Assembly: GCF_001625305.1 (NCBI RefSeq)
Contig: NW_017804032.1
Location: 1,916,941-1,980,940, forward strand
Direction of reading: 5' to 3'
Length of the DNA: 64,000 nt
DNA from: Branchiostoma belcheri
Taxonomy: Eukaryota; Chordata; Leptocardii; Amphioxiformes; Branchiostomatidae
Shown: positions 49,945 through 59,698 of the stretch, one piece after another
How positions within the stretch are numbered: position 1 is the first letter of the stretch
How the letters are laid out: the number at the start of each line of letters is the position of its first letter
Program-made: the position numbers and the translations under genes
The notes under the pieces: generated by a model
Database searches by the model: none
The model's input: only the letters and a program-made list of their open reading frames with translations
What the model was told of the DNA's origin: nothing

Positions 49945-50465
49945 GTGTGCCGTCATCATGTGTTGTCGTGAATTGTTGGAATAAAAAAAAATGTTTTCTC
50001 TCTGCAAAATCGTGGCCACCGAAGGAGGCGATCATTGCTATGATACAGGACCACCTATTGGGAAGACTGATAGACATAAGAAACATTTCCGCCGATAGAT
50101 TGAAGACTGCGGCGTTGGTCAATTTCCGCCGCAGCTGTAGGTCCATTCCCTGTATGACCGTGGATTGAAATTGTATCCTGCGATGATTGCAGGGATTTGC
50201 GTGGACCCAAGTTTTGTCAGCGGGGTGTTAACACCATTATGGACCTGGTGCAGGACTACTGCTGTGTTTTACGTCAACGAAAAATAGGAGCTGATCCTGG
50301 ATTTTATCCCAATGTAGGGATATCTTACACAGCTTAAAGTCATCGGTCATTGTCAGACATGGGGAAAATAAAACTTAAGCTCTAAAAGTGTATATTGTGG
50401 GTCGATGCTGGTCATTGTTTTTTTTGTCGGTGCAAAAAGACATTGTGGTGCTAGTTAGTGGTCAC
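49945..50465. other. Intergenic, no recognised feature
   Basis: No coding, RNA or repeat signal that I can support. Confidence 0.4.
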
Positions 50466-51090
50466 ACCTGTCCTTGGTGCTGAACACCATCCACACACAG
50501 AGGCAGACAAGTATGCCTGTCCTTGGTGCTGGAAGCTATCCACACACAGAGCTAGACAAGTATGTCTGTCCTTGGTGCTGGAAGCTATCCACACACAGAG
50601 CTAGACAAGTATGTCTGTCCTTGGTGCTGAAAGCTATCCACACACAGAGCTAGACAAGTATGTCTGTCCTTGGTGCTGAAAGCTATCCACACACAGAGCT
50701 AGACAAGTATGTCTGTCCTTGGTGCTGAAAGCTATCCACACAGAGACAGACTGCTCATACACCCAGACAGACAAGCATACCTAGGCCTGTCCTTGGTGCT
50801 GAACACCATCCATACACATACAGACACACCTGTTCTCCGTGCTGGACACCAGTAACACACAAAAATACCTCTCCTTGGTGCTGAACACCATCCACACATA
50901 AACACCTCTTACTGGTGTTGTACACCATCTAAACAAGCACAAGTATACCCGTTATTTGTGCTGAGCACCATCCAAACAAACAAAAACATACAAATCATTG
51001 GTACTTAACACCATCGACACACAGAACATACTTTTCTTTGACATTCACACAGAGAAAGAGAGACAAATCTGCCCTTGGTACACACAAATA
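50466..51090. repeat. 49-bp minisatellite with degenerate tail
   Basis: CTGTCCTTGGTGCTG recurs at 50468, 50517, 50566 and onward at 49-base steps. Each is followed by AAGCTATCCACACACAGAG and AGACAAGTATG. About six regular units run to about 50760. Beyond that, CTTGGTGCTGAACACCATCC-like fragments recur irregularly to about 51090. Confidence 0.95.
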
Positions 51091-51099
51091 CATACCTTC

Positions 51100-52585
51100 A
51101 ATGACCTTAAATGTTGAGTTTAATGAGCTTATTTCTAGCCATGGCGTCATGTAATGACTAACTAACGCCATATGGGCGCCGTATTGTTGATACCTAAAAA
51201 CTTATCAGAACCAGTGTTCCGGAGTCTCGTTCATTACAGAGATCTTAGCACACAACAAGTAGTCCCAGCTTCCGTCTGACATCACAGCCGTGCAGAATCG
51301 TACCTCTCTCCGGGTTTATTTCCTGTGTAGGTTTGCCTCAATCATGACAAAATAATTGCAACCATAAATCAACGCAAAACGAAATCGATTCAGTGTAAAT
51401 GGAATCCACACCAGAGGCCAGGAGGTCCGGCCCGTCCGCGGAGGATGTCGGCAAGACATAATGTAGTTCGATCGGTTCAGGAGCAAAAACAGATGTCTGT
51501 TCGTGAGAATCACTCCCAGTTCTCACAGGAACATAATTATTGCCATGACGCATTGATCTACGCCGGTGTGCACGAGTACTGTTCATCGGAAAGTCAATAA
51601 AAACGACAAGTTCATAAACGAACGATAAAACGTCTTCCCACGCACTGACTATATATACATCACACCGCGGGGAGTTTACTATCAGCTAGTTAGTTTAATG
51701 AGCTGTATTTCAATGACGGTACTGGCGAAGAAACTTCCTGACTTGAATATGTAACTCTTTTTTCTTATTCCTTTGTGGGCTATGACTTGTAAGGAAATCA
51801 GTTGCATCGATACATCTCAAACAGAGAAGTTCGTCGGAGAACAGCGAGTTACATCGATCTCAAACAGGGATTCAAATTAAAATCCGTCAGAGAACAGCTA
51901 GTTACATCGATACATCTCAAACAGTGATTCAAAGTTCCTCAAAGAACAGCTAGTACTCTGAGCACGGCTGCTACGAATAGAGCAGGTAGTGAGGATACCA
52001 AAGAAACGCCTTCTTCGGGTGACATTAAACTGCACCCAACAAAAGAACAGATTGAGGGCAGAACAACAAAGGACTTGAAAAAGAAAAAAAAAGTCATACG
52101 GAGGAATTGTCTCACAATGGAGAAGAACCAAGAAGCAAGCACGAGGTAGAAAAGAGTAACAGCCAGTAGTGGGCCGTATCTGATTTTAAGTGAACACTAT
52201 CGGCGAAGACAAACCATGACAACCTCTAGGGTGCCCTTAAACTGCTAATTGTATTTTTTTTCTCGTGTATTCAAATCGACTCAATGTCTGCAAAATACAA
52301 AATACAAACTGCTCCTAAATTCCTCCATTAGAATTCATCAGTACAATATTGAAAAATTGCTTTAAGCATAGCGTATCGTGTTCACTAGACTATCGGTAAC
52401 CTTTCAGCATCATTATACTGGTACATACATGTACATATAAATGGCACAGGTTAATGTTGTGTGGTTTCTGTAATACCCAATAAATGGATTAATAGGCTAT
52501 GAACATATTGGGCAACAGATGTTAAAGCAGTAATAGCAGTAAGTACCCCAGCAGTACATTAACCTACACGGCACACGTCAGAAGT
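51100..52585. other. Intergenic with a short tandem repeat
   Basis: No gene is supported. At 51800-51955 a ~55-60-bp unit with GTTACATCGATACATCTCAA, CAGAGAACAGC and CTAGTTAC recurs about three times. Confidence 0.5.
51800..51955. repeat. Short tandem repeat, ~55-60-bp unit, three copies
   Basis: ACATCGAT...CTCAAACAG and AGAGAACAGC boxes recur in order. The copies differ by small indels. Confidence 0.85.
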
Positions 52586-52591
52586 TCATTA

Positions 52592-52973
52592 GGCCACAGC
52601 AAGTAATTTTTATGGATGGCATCAGCGCAGGCATTAATTTTCGCCTGATTTTGGAAGAAAAAAAAACCAAGAAATTTTGTTGCCTTCTGACAGTGGTCAC
52701 CATGCCAAAAAAGGGCCAAGATGTCTGTTGTCATGCCGGAAGGTGGATAGCAGATAACTATAAAGAGAAGAGACAAGAAAAGGGTCTGATTTAATGGGTT
52801 TTTTTTTACTTTGATGCAGTGATATGTGATGCTGGCTGTGTATATGAATCAAAACCATTTGTACAATGATTGATTCAAAATTTTAAAATGTAAGAACCTT
52901 GTTTTTTTCGCCCGCTCGCATTAGATTTGGAGTCCGCGGAGGATGTCATCCATAAAATTTACTTGCTGCGGCC
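52592..52973 (-). mobile_element. Harbinger-like MITE, GGCCACAGC subfamily (copy F)
   Basis: This is a 382-bp element flanked by perfect TTA duplications (52589-52591 and 52974-52976). The ends read GGCCACAGCAAGTAATTTTT and, reversed, GGCCGCAGCAAGTAAATTTT. The interior matches copy E in reverse orientation and copy G directly. Confidence 0.93.
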
Positions 52974-52979
52974 TTAAAA

Positions 52980-54560
52980 CTGTTGTAGAGAATTGTTTTA
53001 TGGACTTGCAAATGAACAAATATTTACAGACTATTTATCGTTCAGCTGTATTGAGGATTATGATCTTGTTAAGAACAGAATGTTCATTAAAATGCAACAC
53101 CGATAACACATATGTGCCATATTGATGGGCCTGTGGTGATAGTAAATTTTTGACACCTTATCATGCAAGCAAAATATTGGTCATGTTCTGGCGACGTTGC
53201 AACCATTTAACATAAATTTGACATAAGAGAGGAATTCGTGTCTATTAAAGCAATATTTGAAATTCGATTTTGTACAAAACCAGGGCTAATAGATTGACTA
53301 ACAGGATTAAACTATAACTTGAAGCCAAGACAGCTATAACCGATTCCGAGAAACAGTCTAACTGATTTTATACCGTTTGTTACCTGACATAGGCAAGGCC
53401 CTCTCATCTTAACTTCGCCTGTAGAGCTCTAAAGCCCAGCCTGGCCGTTGCTGATAGCTGAGTTTTATCTCCTATGACATTTAAACGGTAGTTGTGACCT
53501 TTCTGTGCACCATTCGGTGACTTCTCTTTGACCCTATCACCGTACAAACTACCAAACTTACCACTGTTTTCTCCTATAATCTCTGAATGACGTACTAGTA
53601 CATTGCATGTTTACATCTAATCGTTGCTTTCCGGGAAAGCTGGATATGTTACTGGAATACCTGCGTCTCTGTGGAGCCCTGGTTCGGTAATGGCAAATTA
53701 AAATAACATCTGTGCACTTCATTGGCAATAACCTTTGAAACACATATAAAACACATTGACAAGATACATGCATACTTACAAGGTGGATAAAGCCAAGATA
53801 AAACAAAAATTCCTTTTTGTTGCTATCACTGATACCCATTGTTAGTAAATACTTAGTTAAAGTTCAAAAACTATTCAAAAGCAGCCCTGAAACGTACAAC
53901 TCTGACAGCAATTCATGTCATTTATATTGCTGACCTCAACATCAACTGTAGGTTTATAAAAGAAAATCTAGACAGTTTCCTGTACTTTATAAGTTGGACA
54001 CTGAGTTGTAAATTCTATGAATCTAAACTTTGACTAGATAGAATCATTTGGTTTTTGCCATCTACTTTCGTATCTAGTGCTTTACCAACTTGATGAATTC
54101 ACTGCAAGGCCAAGGGTACACGACTGTATATGTCATACAGAATACTTTATTCATGTGCCATCTGTCGGCTCATTTCCATAATGCAGCTAATAGACCTATC
54201 ATGAGTTTTTGATCGGTTGTAGTGGCTATAAAAATCAAGAATTCATATTCATGCACTCAAGTTATAGCATCTTTTCATTTCAATGAACTGTAGAAACGTG
54301 CTAGAAAGTCCTTAAAAGAAAATTATTTCTTTGAGATGAGAGTCAGTAATTGTGTTTGAATAGATACAGAACGTAACTCGTTTGGAATAATCTGTTGGTT
54401 GCGTGGGCGTGCAAGCATCTCGAGTTTTACACGGCCATCTTTCACTGGCGGTAATTCATGGTTTAACGATAACGCACGAGCACCGATGTGAACTATTATA
54501 TCCTCCGTCTGTCTCATCAAACTACACCAGCCATCCCTTTAATAGTGTACATGTTATAGT
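52980..54560. other. Intergenic, no recognised feature
   Basis: AT-rich DNA between two MITEs. No coding evidence was found. Confidence 0.4.
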
Positions 54561-54562
54561 AA

Positions 54563-54980
54563 GGCCACAGCAAGTACATTTTCTGGATGACATCATTAAT
54601 TTTCGTCTGATTTAAAAAAAAAGACTTTTGTTGCCCTCTGACAGTGGTGAACATGCCAAAAATGTGCAAAGATGTCTGTTGCCATGCCGGAACGTGGATG
54701 GCAGATAAATATGAAGAGAGAAGACAAGACAAGGCTCTGATTTATGGTTCTTTTGCTACTTCTAAATTGATGCAGTGCATTCATTCCTTTCATATGTAAT
54801 GGATATTGTAATAGTTGTAATAGTAAACTTAGCACAATAGATGTATCATGTTTGGTTCAACAAGGCTTATGATGTCAAAATTTGAACATGTTTTTTTGGC
54901 CTGCCTTGTTTTTTTCGCCCTATCGTACTAGATTTGGAGTCTGTAGAGGATGTCATCCATATAAATTACTTGCTGTGGCC
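54563..54980 (-). mobile_element. Harbinger-like MITE, GGCCACAGC subfamily (copy G)
   Basis: This is a 418-bp element with left flank TAA and right flank TCA (one mutated base). The ends read GGCCACAGCAAGTACATTTT and, reversed, GGCCACAGCAAGTAATTTAT. It has lost about 15-20 bases of the left subterminal region relative to copy F and gained DNA near the middle. Confidence 0.92.
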
Positions 54981-54984
54981 TCAG

Positions 54985-55680
54985 TGTACGTACATACATT
55001 TTAAAGTAAGGTCGTCAGAGAGATGAAAGTATCTCCGCAATCTTTAACCACGGCGGGCGCCAGGTCGGCCGGGCGACATTACGACTGTCTGAGAGAAGCA
55101 CGATAAACGGTTAACGTGTGGGCTGTTTCTATTAAACACCGTCAATACGCTAATGGATCCTCTAGACGTACTTATCGTAAACCGTTAATAAAGACATCGA
55201 GGTCAACTGAGGTAGCAAAAGGTTGCCTTTATCCTACTTACATCTGATCATCGATAAAAAGATTTTGAATCAATATCAATCTTTGTGACACGCTTCTTTG
55301 AAGTGCTTTGAGGTGACAGAGGTGGCAATGGTACGACATGCTACCTCTAAAATTGAATGATGCAAAAAATAACGGCTTTTGTATAAAAAAACGACGTTGC
55401 TCCAATAGGTCAGATGCCCCCAGCTAAAGATGAAACTTAACCTTTATTTGTTATCAGGAAGAAATTTAAAACCGGCAGCTATACAAGGTGTATTAAATGG
55501 CTGTGGAATATGATTCAGCTGTTGGTAGCGTCTGAGACGAAATATTATTTAATTACATGAAATTATATACATGTGATGGAAGGATAAAAGTAACACAATA
55601 ATAACACATACAGTTTGATTCGAATTCCCATACAAATGATCCCTGGAAAAGTAAAAATTCAAGCAATGAGAGTTTTTGCT
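54985..55680. other. Intergenic, no recognised feature
   Basis: No coding evidence was found. A GCGTCTGAGACGAAAT hairpin near 55529 vaguely resembles a hammerhead stem II plus GAAA, but no CUGANGA precedes it. Confidence 0.35.
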
Positions 55681-55691
55681 TCATATCCTTA

Positions 55692-57050
55692 CCAGGCTTC
55701 CAGGTCCTGCAAGCTGTAAACCATGCAGTTTATTTTTATCTCATAGATAAACTCAACGCAGAAAACCTAGACGCACCCCTACTAGAACATTCCAAAGTTA
55801 CTAGCCTCTTTTATGCCGATGATATCGTCTTATTATCGGAAAGTGAGCAGGGATTACAGAAAGCAATAAACACCCTTGGACGGTACTGCAAACAATGGAA
55901 GTTAACTATCAACCTGGCAAAAACTAAAGTAATTATATTCAACAAAAGAGGCCTCTTATTTTCTAACCTTCGTTTCTCACTAGATGATAAAGAGATAGAG
56001 ATAGTTCAATCATACTGCTACCTAGGAGTTGTGTTTACAGCAGGATGTACATTTAGCACTGCCATGAAAAATTTACAAAAGAGGGCCCTAAGAGCAATGT
56101 TTAACATCAGAAGTACTCTCGGAGAAACCAGATCCTCTGTATCATTACACTGTAAACTGTTTGACACATGTGTTGTACCGATATTACTGTATGGCTCCGA
56201 AGTTTGGGGCAGTAACAGTTTGAACGACAAATCGCCATTAGAAACTGTACATCTGAAATTTTGTAAATACATTCTTGGTGTCCGTAGGAACGCCAGTAAC
56301 TTCGCATGTAGAGCGGAACTAGGACGTTTCCCCTTACAGATAGAGGCCCATTGCCGAATGTACAATTACTATTTTAGACTAGTTAACGAAGTGCTCCCAA
56401 GTAGTTTACAATATGAAGCCTATACAGTACAACAAGAGCTAGTTCGCCGAAATATACCCTGCTGGTTATCTGATGTAAAGAAACTGTTAGAGGAGTCCGG
56501 TTTTGCCTACCTGTATTTAAACGGTCACTTAAACACACCCTCCCATCTAAAAGAACTAAAACAGAGATTGAAAGATATCCACATCCAAAAGTTCTACTCA
56601 GAACTACAAGCAGAAGGACGAAGAGAAAACCAAGGCAACAAATTAAGAACATACAAAACATTTAAACTGAACTATGAAAGAGAAACATATTTAAACATTA
56701 CAAACTTCGAACATCGAAAAACCATGTGCAAACTTCGTATAAGTGACCATCCCTTACATATAGAATCCGGTAGGCACAACCGTACCCCTCTGAACGATAG
56801 GACGTGCGAATTCTGTGATCATCTATATGTAGAAAACGAGTCGCACTTTTTACTTGATTGTAGTTTATATGAAAATGAACGTAAGGTGTTATTTAATGTA
56901 CTAGATTTAGACAAGAAATATAAGAAACTGTCCAAGCAAAATAGATTTATACATCTTATGTCAAACAGAAATGAACACATTGTAGAAAAAGTGTGTGATT
57001 ATATCAATAAGTGTTTCAAGAAGAGAGAAGAAATCAGAACCAAAAAATAG
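55692..57050 (+). pseudogene. LINE reverse transcriptase, C-terminal ~450 residues
   Basis: The frame is open for about 452 codons without an internal stop. It begins near the degraded motif before the catalytic box and has FYADDIVLLSES (Asp pair encoded at 55818-55823). The thumb-region motif YLGVVF follows, then CVVPILLYGSEVW. A C-terminal cysteine-histidine segment (C-E-F-C ... H-F-L-L-D-C, about 56809-56850) ends many LINE ORF2 proteins. The endonuclease and the first half of the RT domain are missing, so it is non-functional. The intact remainder suggests a fairly young insertion. The first methionine of the open frame (56031) is internal and is not a real start. Confidence 0.88.
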
Positions 57051-57200
57051 ACAAACAGTAACTTTAAGAATTATGTAGTACTTAGAATCCTAGTATAGAA
57101 CTCAAACATACATTATGTATGTATGCACCACATGTATTTTATACTGTGACAAAGCATGTATGCATTTAGCCCGTCTGGGCAAGGATATGCAATAAAGATC

Positions 57201-57223
57201 ATTTCATTTCATTTCATTTCATT
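57201..57223. repeat. (ATTTC)n tail of the LINE
   Basis: Four ATTTC units directly follow the AATAAAGATC end of the element. Confidence 0.9.
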
Positions 57224-57579
57224 AAAAGATCGGTAGGGGGCGTAGATAGACAGTACGTAAAGTAAGAACGGCTTCCATGATTAGGAACTGCTATGAGTTG
57301 GGATGTTTTATGTCGCCCAGGAATTCTAGTTCAAACTGACCGTAACAGTTTAAAGTAAAACGTGTGAAACAATAAAAGATGTTGCAATAGTTTAACTTAG
57401 GATAGCCTAGGGAACTGATGGATTAAAGAAGCGGTCTGGATAAGGAAATCGACTCCAGTGATGAACCGGGACGAGGGGGGTTACAAACTCAGCCATGTTT
57501 GGGATTGCGTTCTCGTCGCAAAAGCGCCACCTACATTGGCTACATATAGCGGCGAGAAGCAGAACTCCAGTCAGAAGCT

Positions 57580-57621
57580 CTGAAGAAGGTGTCTGAAAGA
57601 CACAGAAACGTAAGAAACGTA
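57580..57621 (+). ncRNA. Hammerhead-ribozyme-like core with GUA cleavage triplet
   Basis: CTGAAGA (57580-57586) is followed by AG, a perfect 6-bp stem GTGTCT/AGACAC with loop GAA (57589-57603), A, GAAA (57605-57608), stem III ACGT-AAGAA-ACGT (57608-57620) and A57621. This gives CUGANGA, stem II, GAAA, stem III and a GUA triplet in the hammerhead order. The DNA on either side pairs for only about two bases, so stem I is poor in this copy. Confidence 0.6.
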
Positions 57622-59129
57622 GGGATATTTGCTTGTGTAAAAGAAACCCTTATATCCTATACTGTACCAACCTGATGAAACTATTTTCGGAAGCCTAGGA
57701 AACTGTAACGTATTCCATTTCCGTACTTGTGCTGAGAGCTAGTCCGTTTCTCCGGCCAGTGGATAAAGACACGGCACAAATATTTCCTTTGGGCAATCAG
57801 GGACACATTCAGCTGAAACCAGGCACGCAGCTCAGTCGCACATCGCAGAAACCCATGGGTTGTTTCTACAAGACGATGGGTGTTTTGTAAAATCTCACAT
57901 TTCCACAGTTCAAAGATAAAGAGCATAAACGGCTTCTTAACACCACGTTGTGATCTTTGACCTGAAGCCGAGATTTAGCCAGGAGTAAAATTCTCTTCAT
58001 TGTTTATTCTGTCGCCAGCCGATCACCAGTACATGCAAAACCCAGGAAGTAAAGAGAAAAGCATTATTACAAATGTATGTATCATATAACATATGGTGCC
58101 TGATAGCCGATCTTATTCTATTCTTTATGGAAGCCATTCGCTTAAACTATGAAAATTGCTTGATATGACTATTTATTCATGTGCTAAACATCGCCCTTTC
58201 GGATCAATTACGACTTCTCATTTGCCCTTATGGGCTTCTAGTAGTGAAGAAATATCCGTTCATAGCGACGGAAATTGCCTGTCGGGTGCTGCCTTTTCAT
58301 CATACGCAGAAACTCGGACCTCTAGAAGGCCTGAGCGAACACTATATTACCTAAATTGTCAATATCGCTGGAAGCCGCATATAATTCCGTGTAAAACGAT
58401 TCACAGTTCAGTGACTGGCCGAGAATTGTAAAGCCTATTACAGAACGTGACAGAGTGTTATGTTGTACGTTACCTCTGACTTATATATTGTAGCAACGGA
58501 AGACCAGAAGTATGTTTGTAGACTGGATATCTTTTACGAACACTCTTTGAATTTGTATTATTCAATGAATATTAAGTTTCATTATATTAAGACGCGGCTA
58601 CATCGAACTGGTTCTGACATTTTAGTTTACTGTAATTGTAGGGGTCTTTCGGAATTCCCCCAAAATTAGCGATTAATTATCTAACTATCGAAAACATCAT
58701 TTCCACCATAAACTACTTTGCATCATCTCAGCCTAAATGTCATATTGAATTTCGCTTCTAAACATAGTAACACAGAGTGCAGAATTCTTGACAAATAATC
58801 GTTAAAATGAAATATGAATTTTTAAGAAAGACGAATGTTCAGCAAATGACACTAAACGGGTTACGATCCATTCTAAACTTGTCCATAACAGCCCATAATG
58901 CATTTTCCATAACGCACTGTGATCTTTAAGTTGCTCTGTTGATGGACATAAAACACATCACACCGCATGTACTAAGTGCTTATATCGACCCGATATAGCC
59001 TTGTACTAAGTGGATCACTTTTTTCTTAGGAAATATTGCTTTTCCTTCTGGTAGCATGACGTAAAGAATGGAAGGTTGATTAGAAATCGACATTTTGATG
59101 CCAGAACAAATATGTTTTAATAGACGCAT

Positions 59130-59131
<2 letters not shown>

Positions 59132-59175
<44 letters not shown>
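59132..59175. repeat. (CA)n microsatellite
   Basis: About 22 CA units. Confidence 0.97.
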
Positions 59176-59178
<3 letters not shown>

Positions 59179-59698
59179 TGAACACAGACACGTATAAACA
59201 CAGACTCACGTTGTTTCTACGTATTCAACATTTATATCAACAAGGATCCTTGCTAGGTTTTTATACCAGGCAGTAACTCATGACACCACAGTCGTATTTT
59301 CCCATTCAAAGGTTTACTACGTTGTAGAATACATACTATATATTTGTACTAAAATGGCTATAACAATGATCACAGCACAGTGAGTGCAAAAAGCACTTTT
59401 ATACAATTTACAGTTGTATCTTTGTTGTCGAATGACAGTATTGATGTACAATCTGTACATGAAAAATCTATTACAGCGGTTGCTTTCTCTAACAACACAA
59501 AGACCCAAAATACATTTCTATTAACTGCCTAGCTCACTCGTAAATCTTTTCATGAACGTTTTATCAGCTAACAATCAGCTTATCATACACTAAAAAGCAC
59601 TGAACATATTCGGCAGCATGTTTATGACTTCCTCACAAACACCTTTTCGTTTTGCGACGTATGTATAATAATAAGTTTTACGACATAACGTTTCACGG

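Larger units (their letters stand above)
55690..57225 (+). mobile_element. 5'-truncated non-LTR retrotransposon (LINE)
   Basis: The fragment starts inside the reverse-transcriptase domain, has one open frame to 57050, then a 3' UTR with CAATAAAG and a terminal (ATTTC)n run at 57201-57223. Truncation at the 5' side and a short simple repeat at the 3' side are typical of LINE insertion by target-primed reverse transcription. The clade cannot be settled by eye; a Jockey/CR1/L2-type relative is likely. Confidence 0.88.
57230..59695. other. Intergenic, 3' flank of receptor 3
   Basis: It contains a hammerhead-like motif at 57.58 kb and a CA microsatellite at 59132-59175. No other feature is supported. 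Confidence 0.45.

Noticed and set aside
49658-50146. 162-codon minus-strand frame
   Set aside because: It runs antisense through the tRNA-derived SINE and flanking DNA. No domain was recognised.
41335-54835. A similar ~60-80-codon frame (VICHPPSGMATDI-like) in MITE copies E, F and G
   Set aside because: It recurs only because the copies share sequence. It is out of frame or interrupted in places, is too short for a transposase, and is absent from copies A-D and H.
55506-55545. GCGTC/GACG hairpin followed by AAAT as a hammerhead remnant
   Set aside because: There is no recognisable CUGANGA upstream, so the match is too weak to claim.
56018-56661. Minus-strand frames of 66-115 codons
   Set aside because: They are antisense shadows of the LINE reverse-transcriptase frame.
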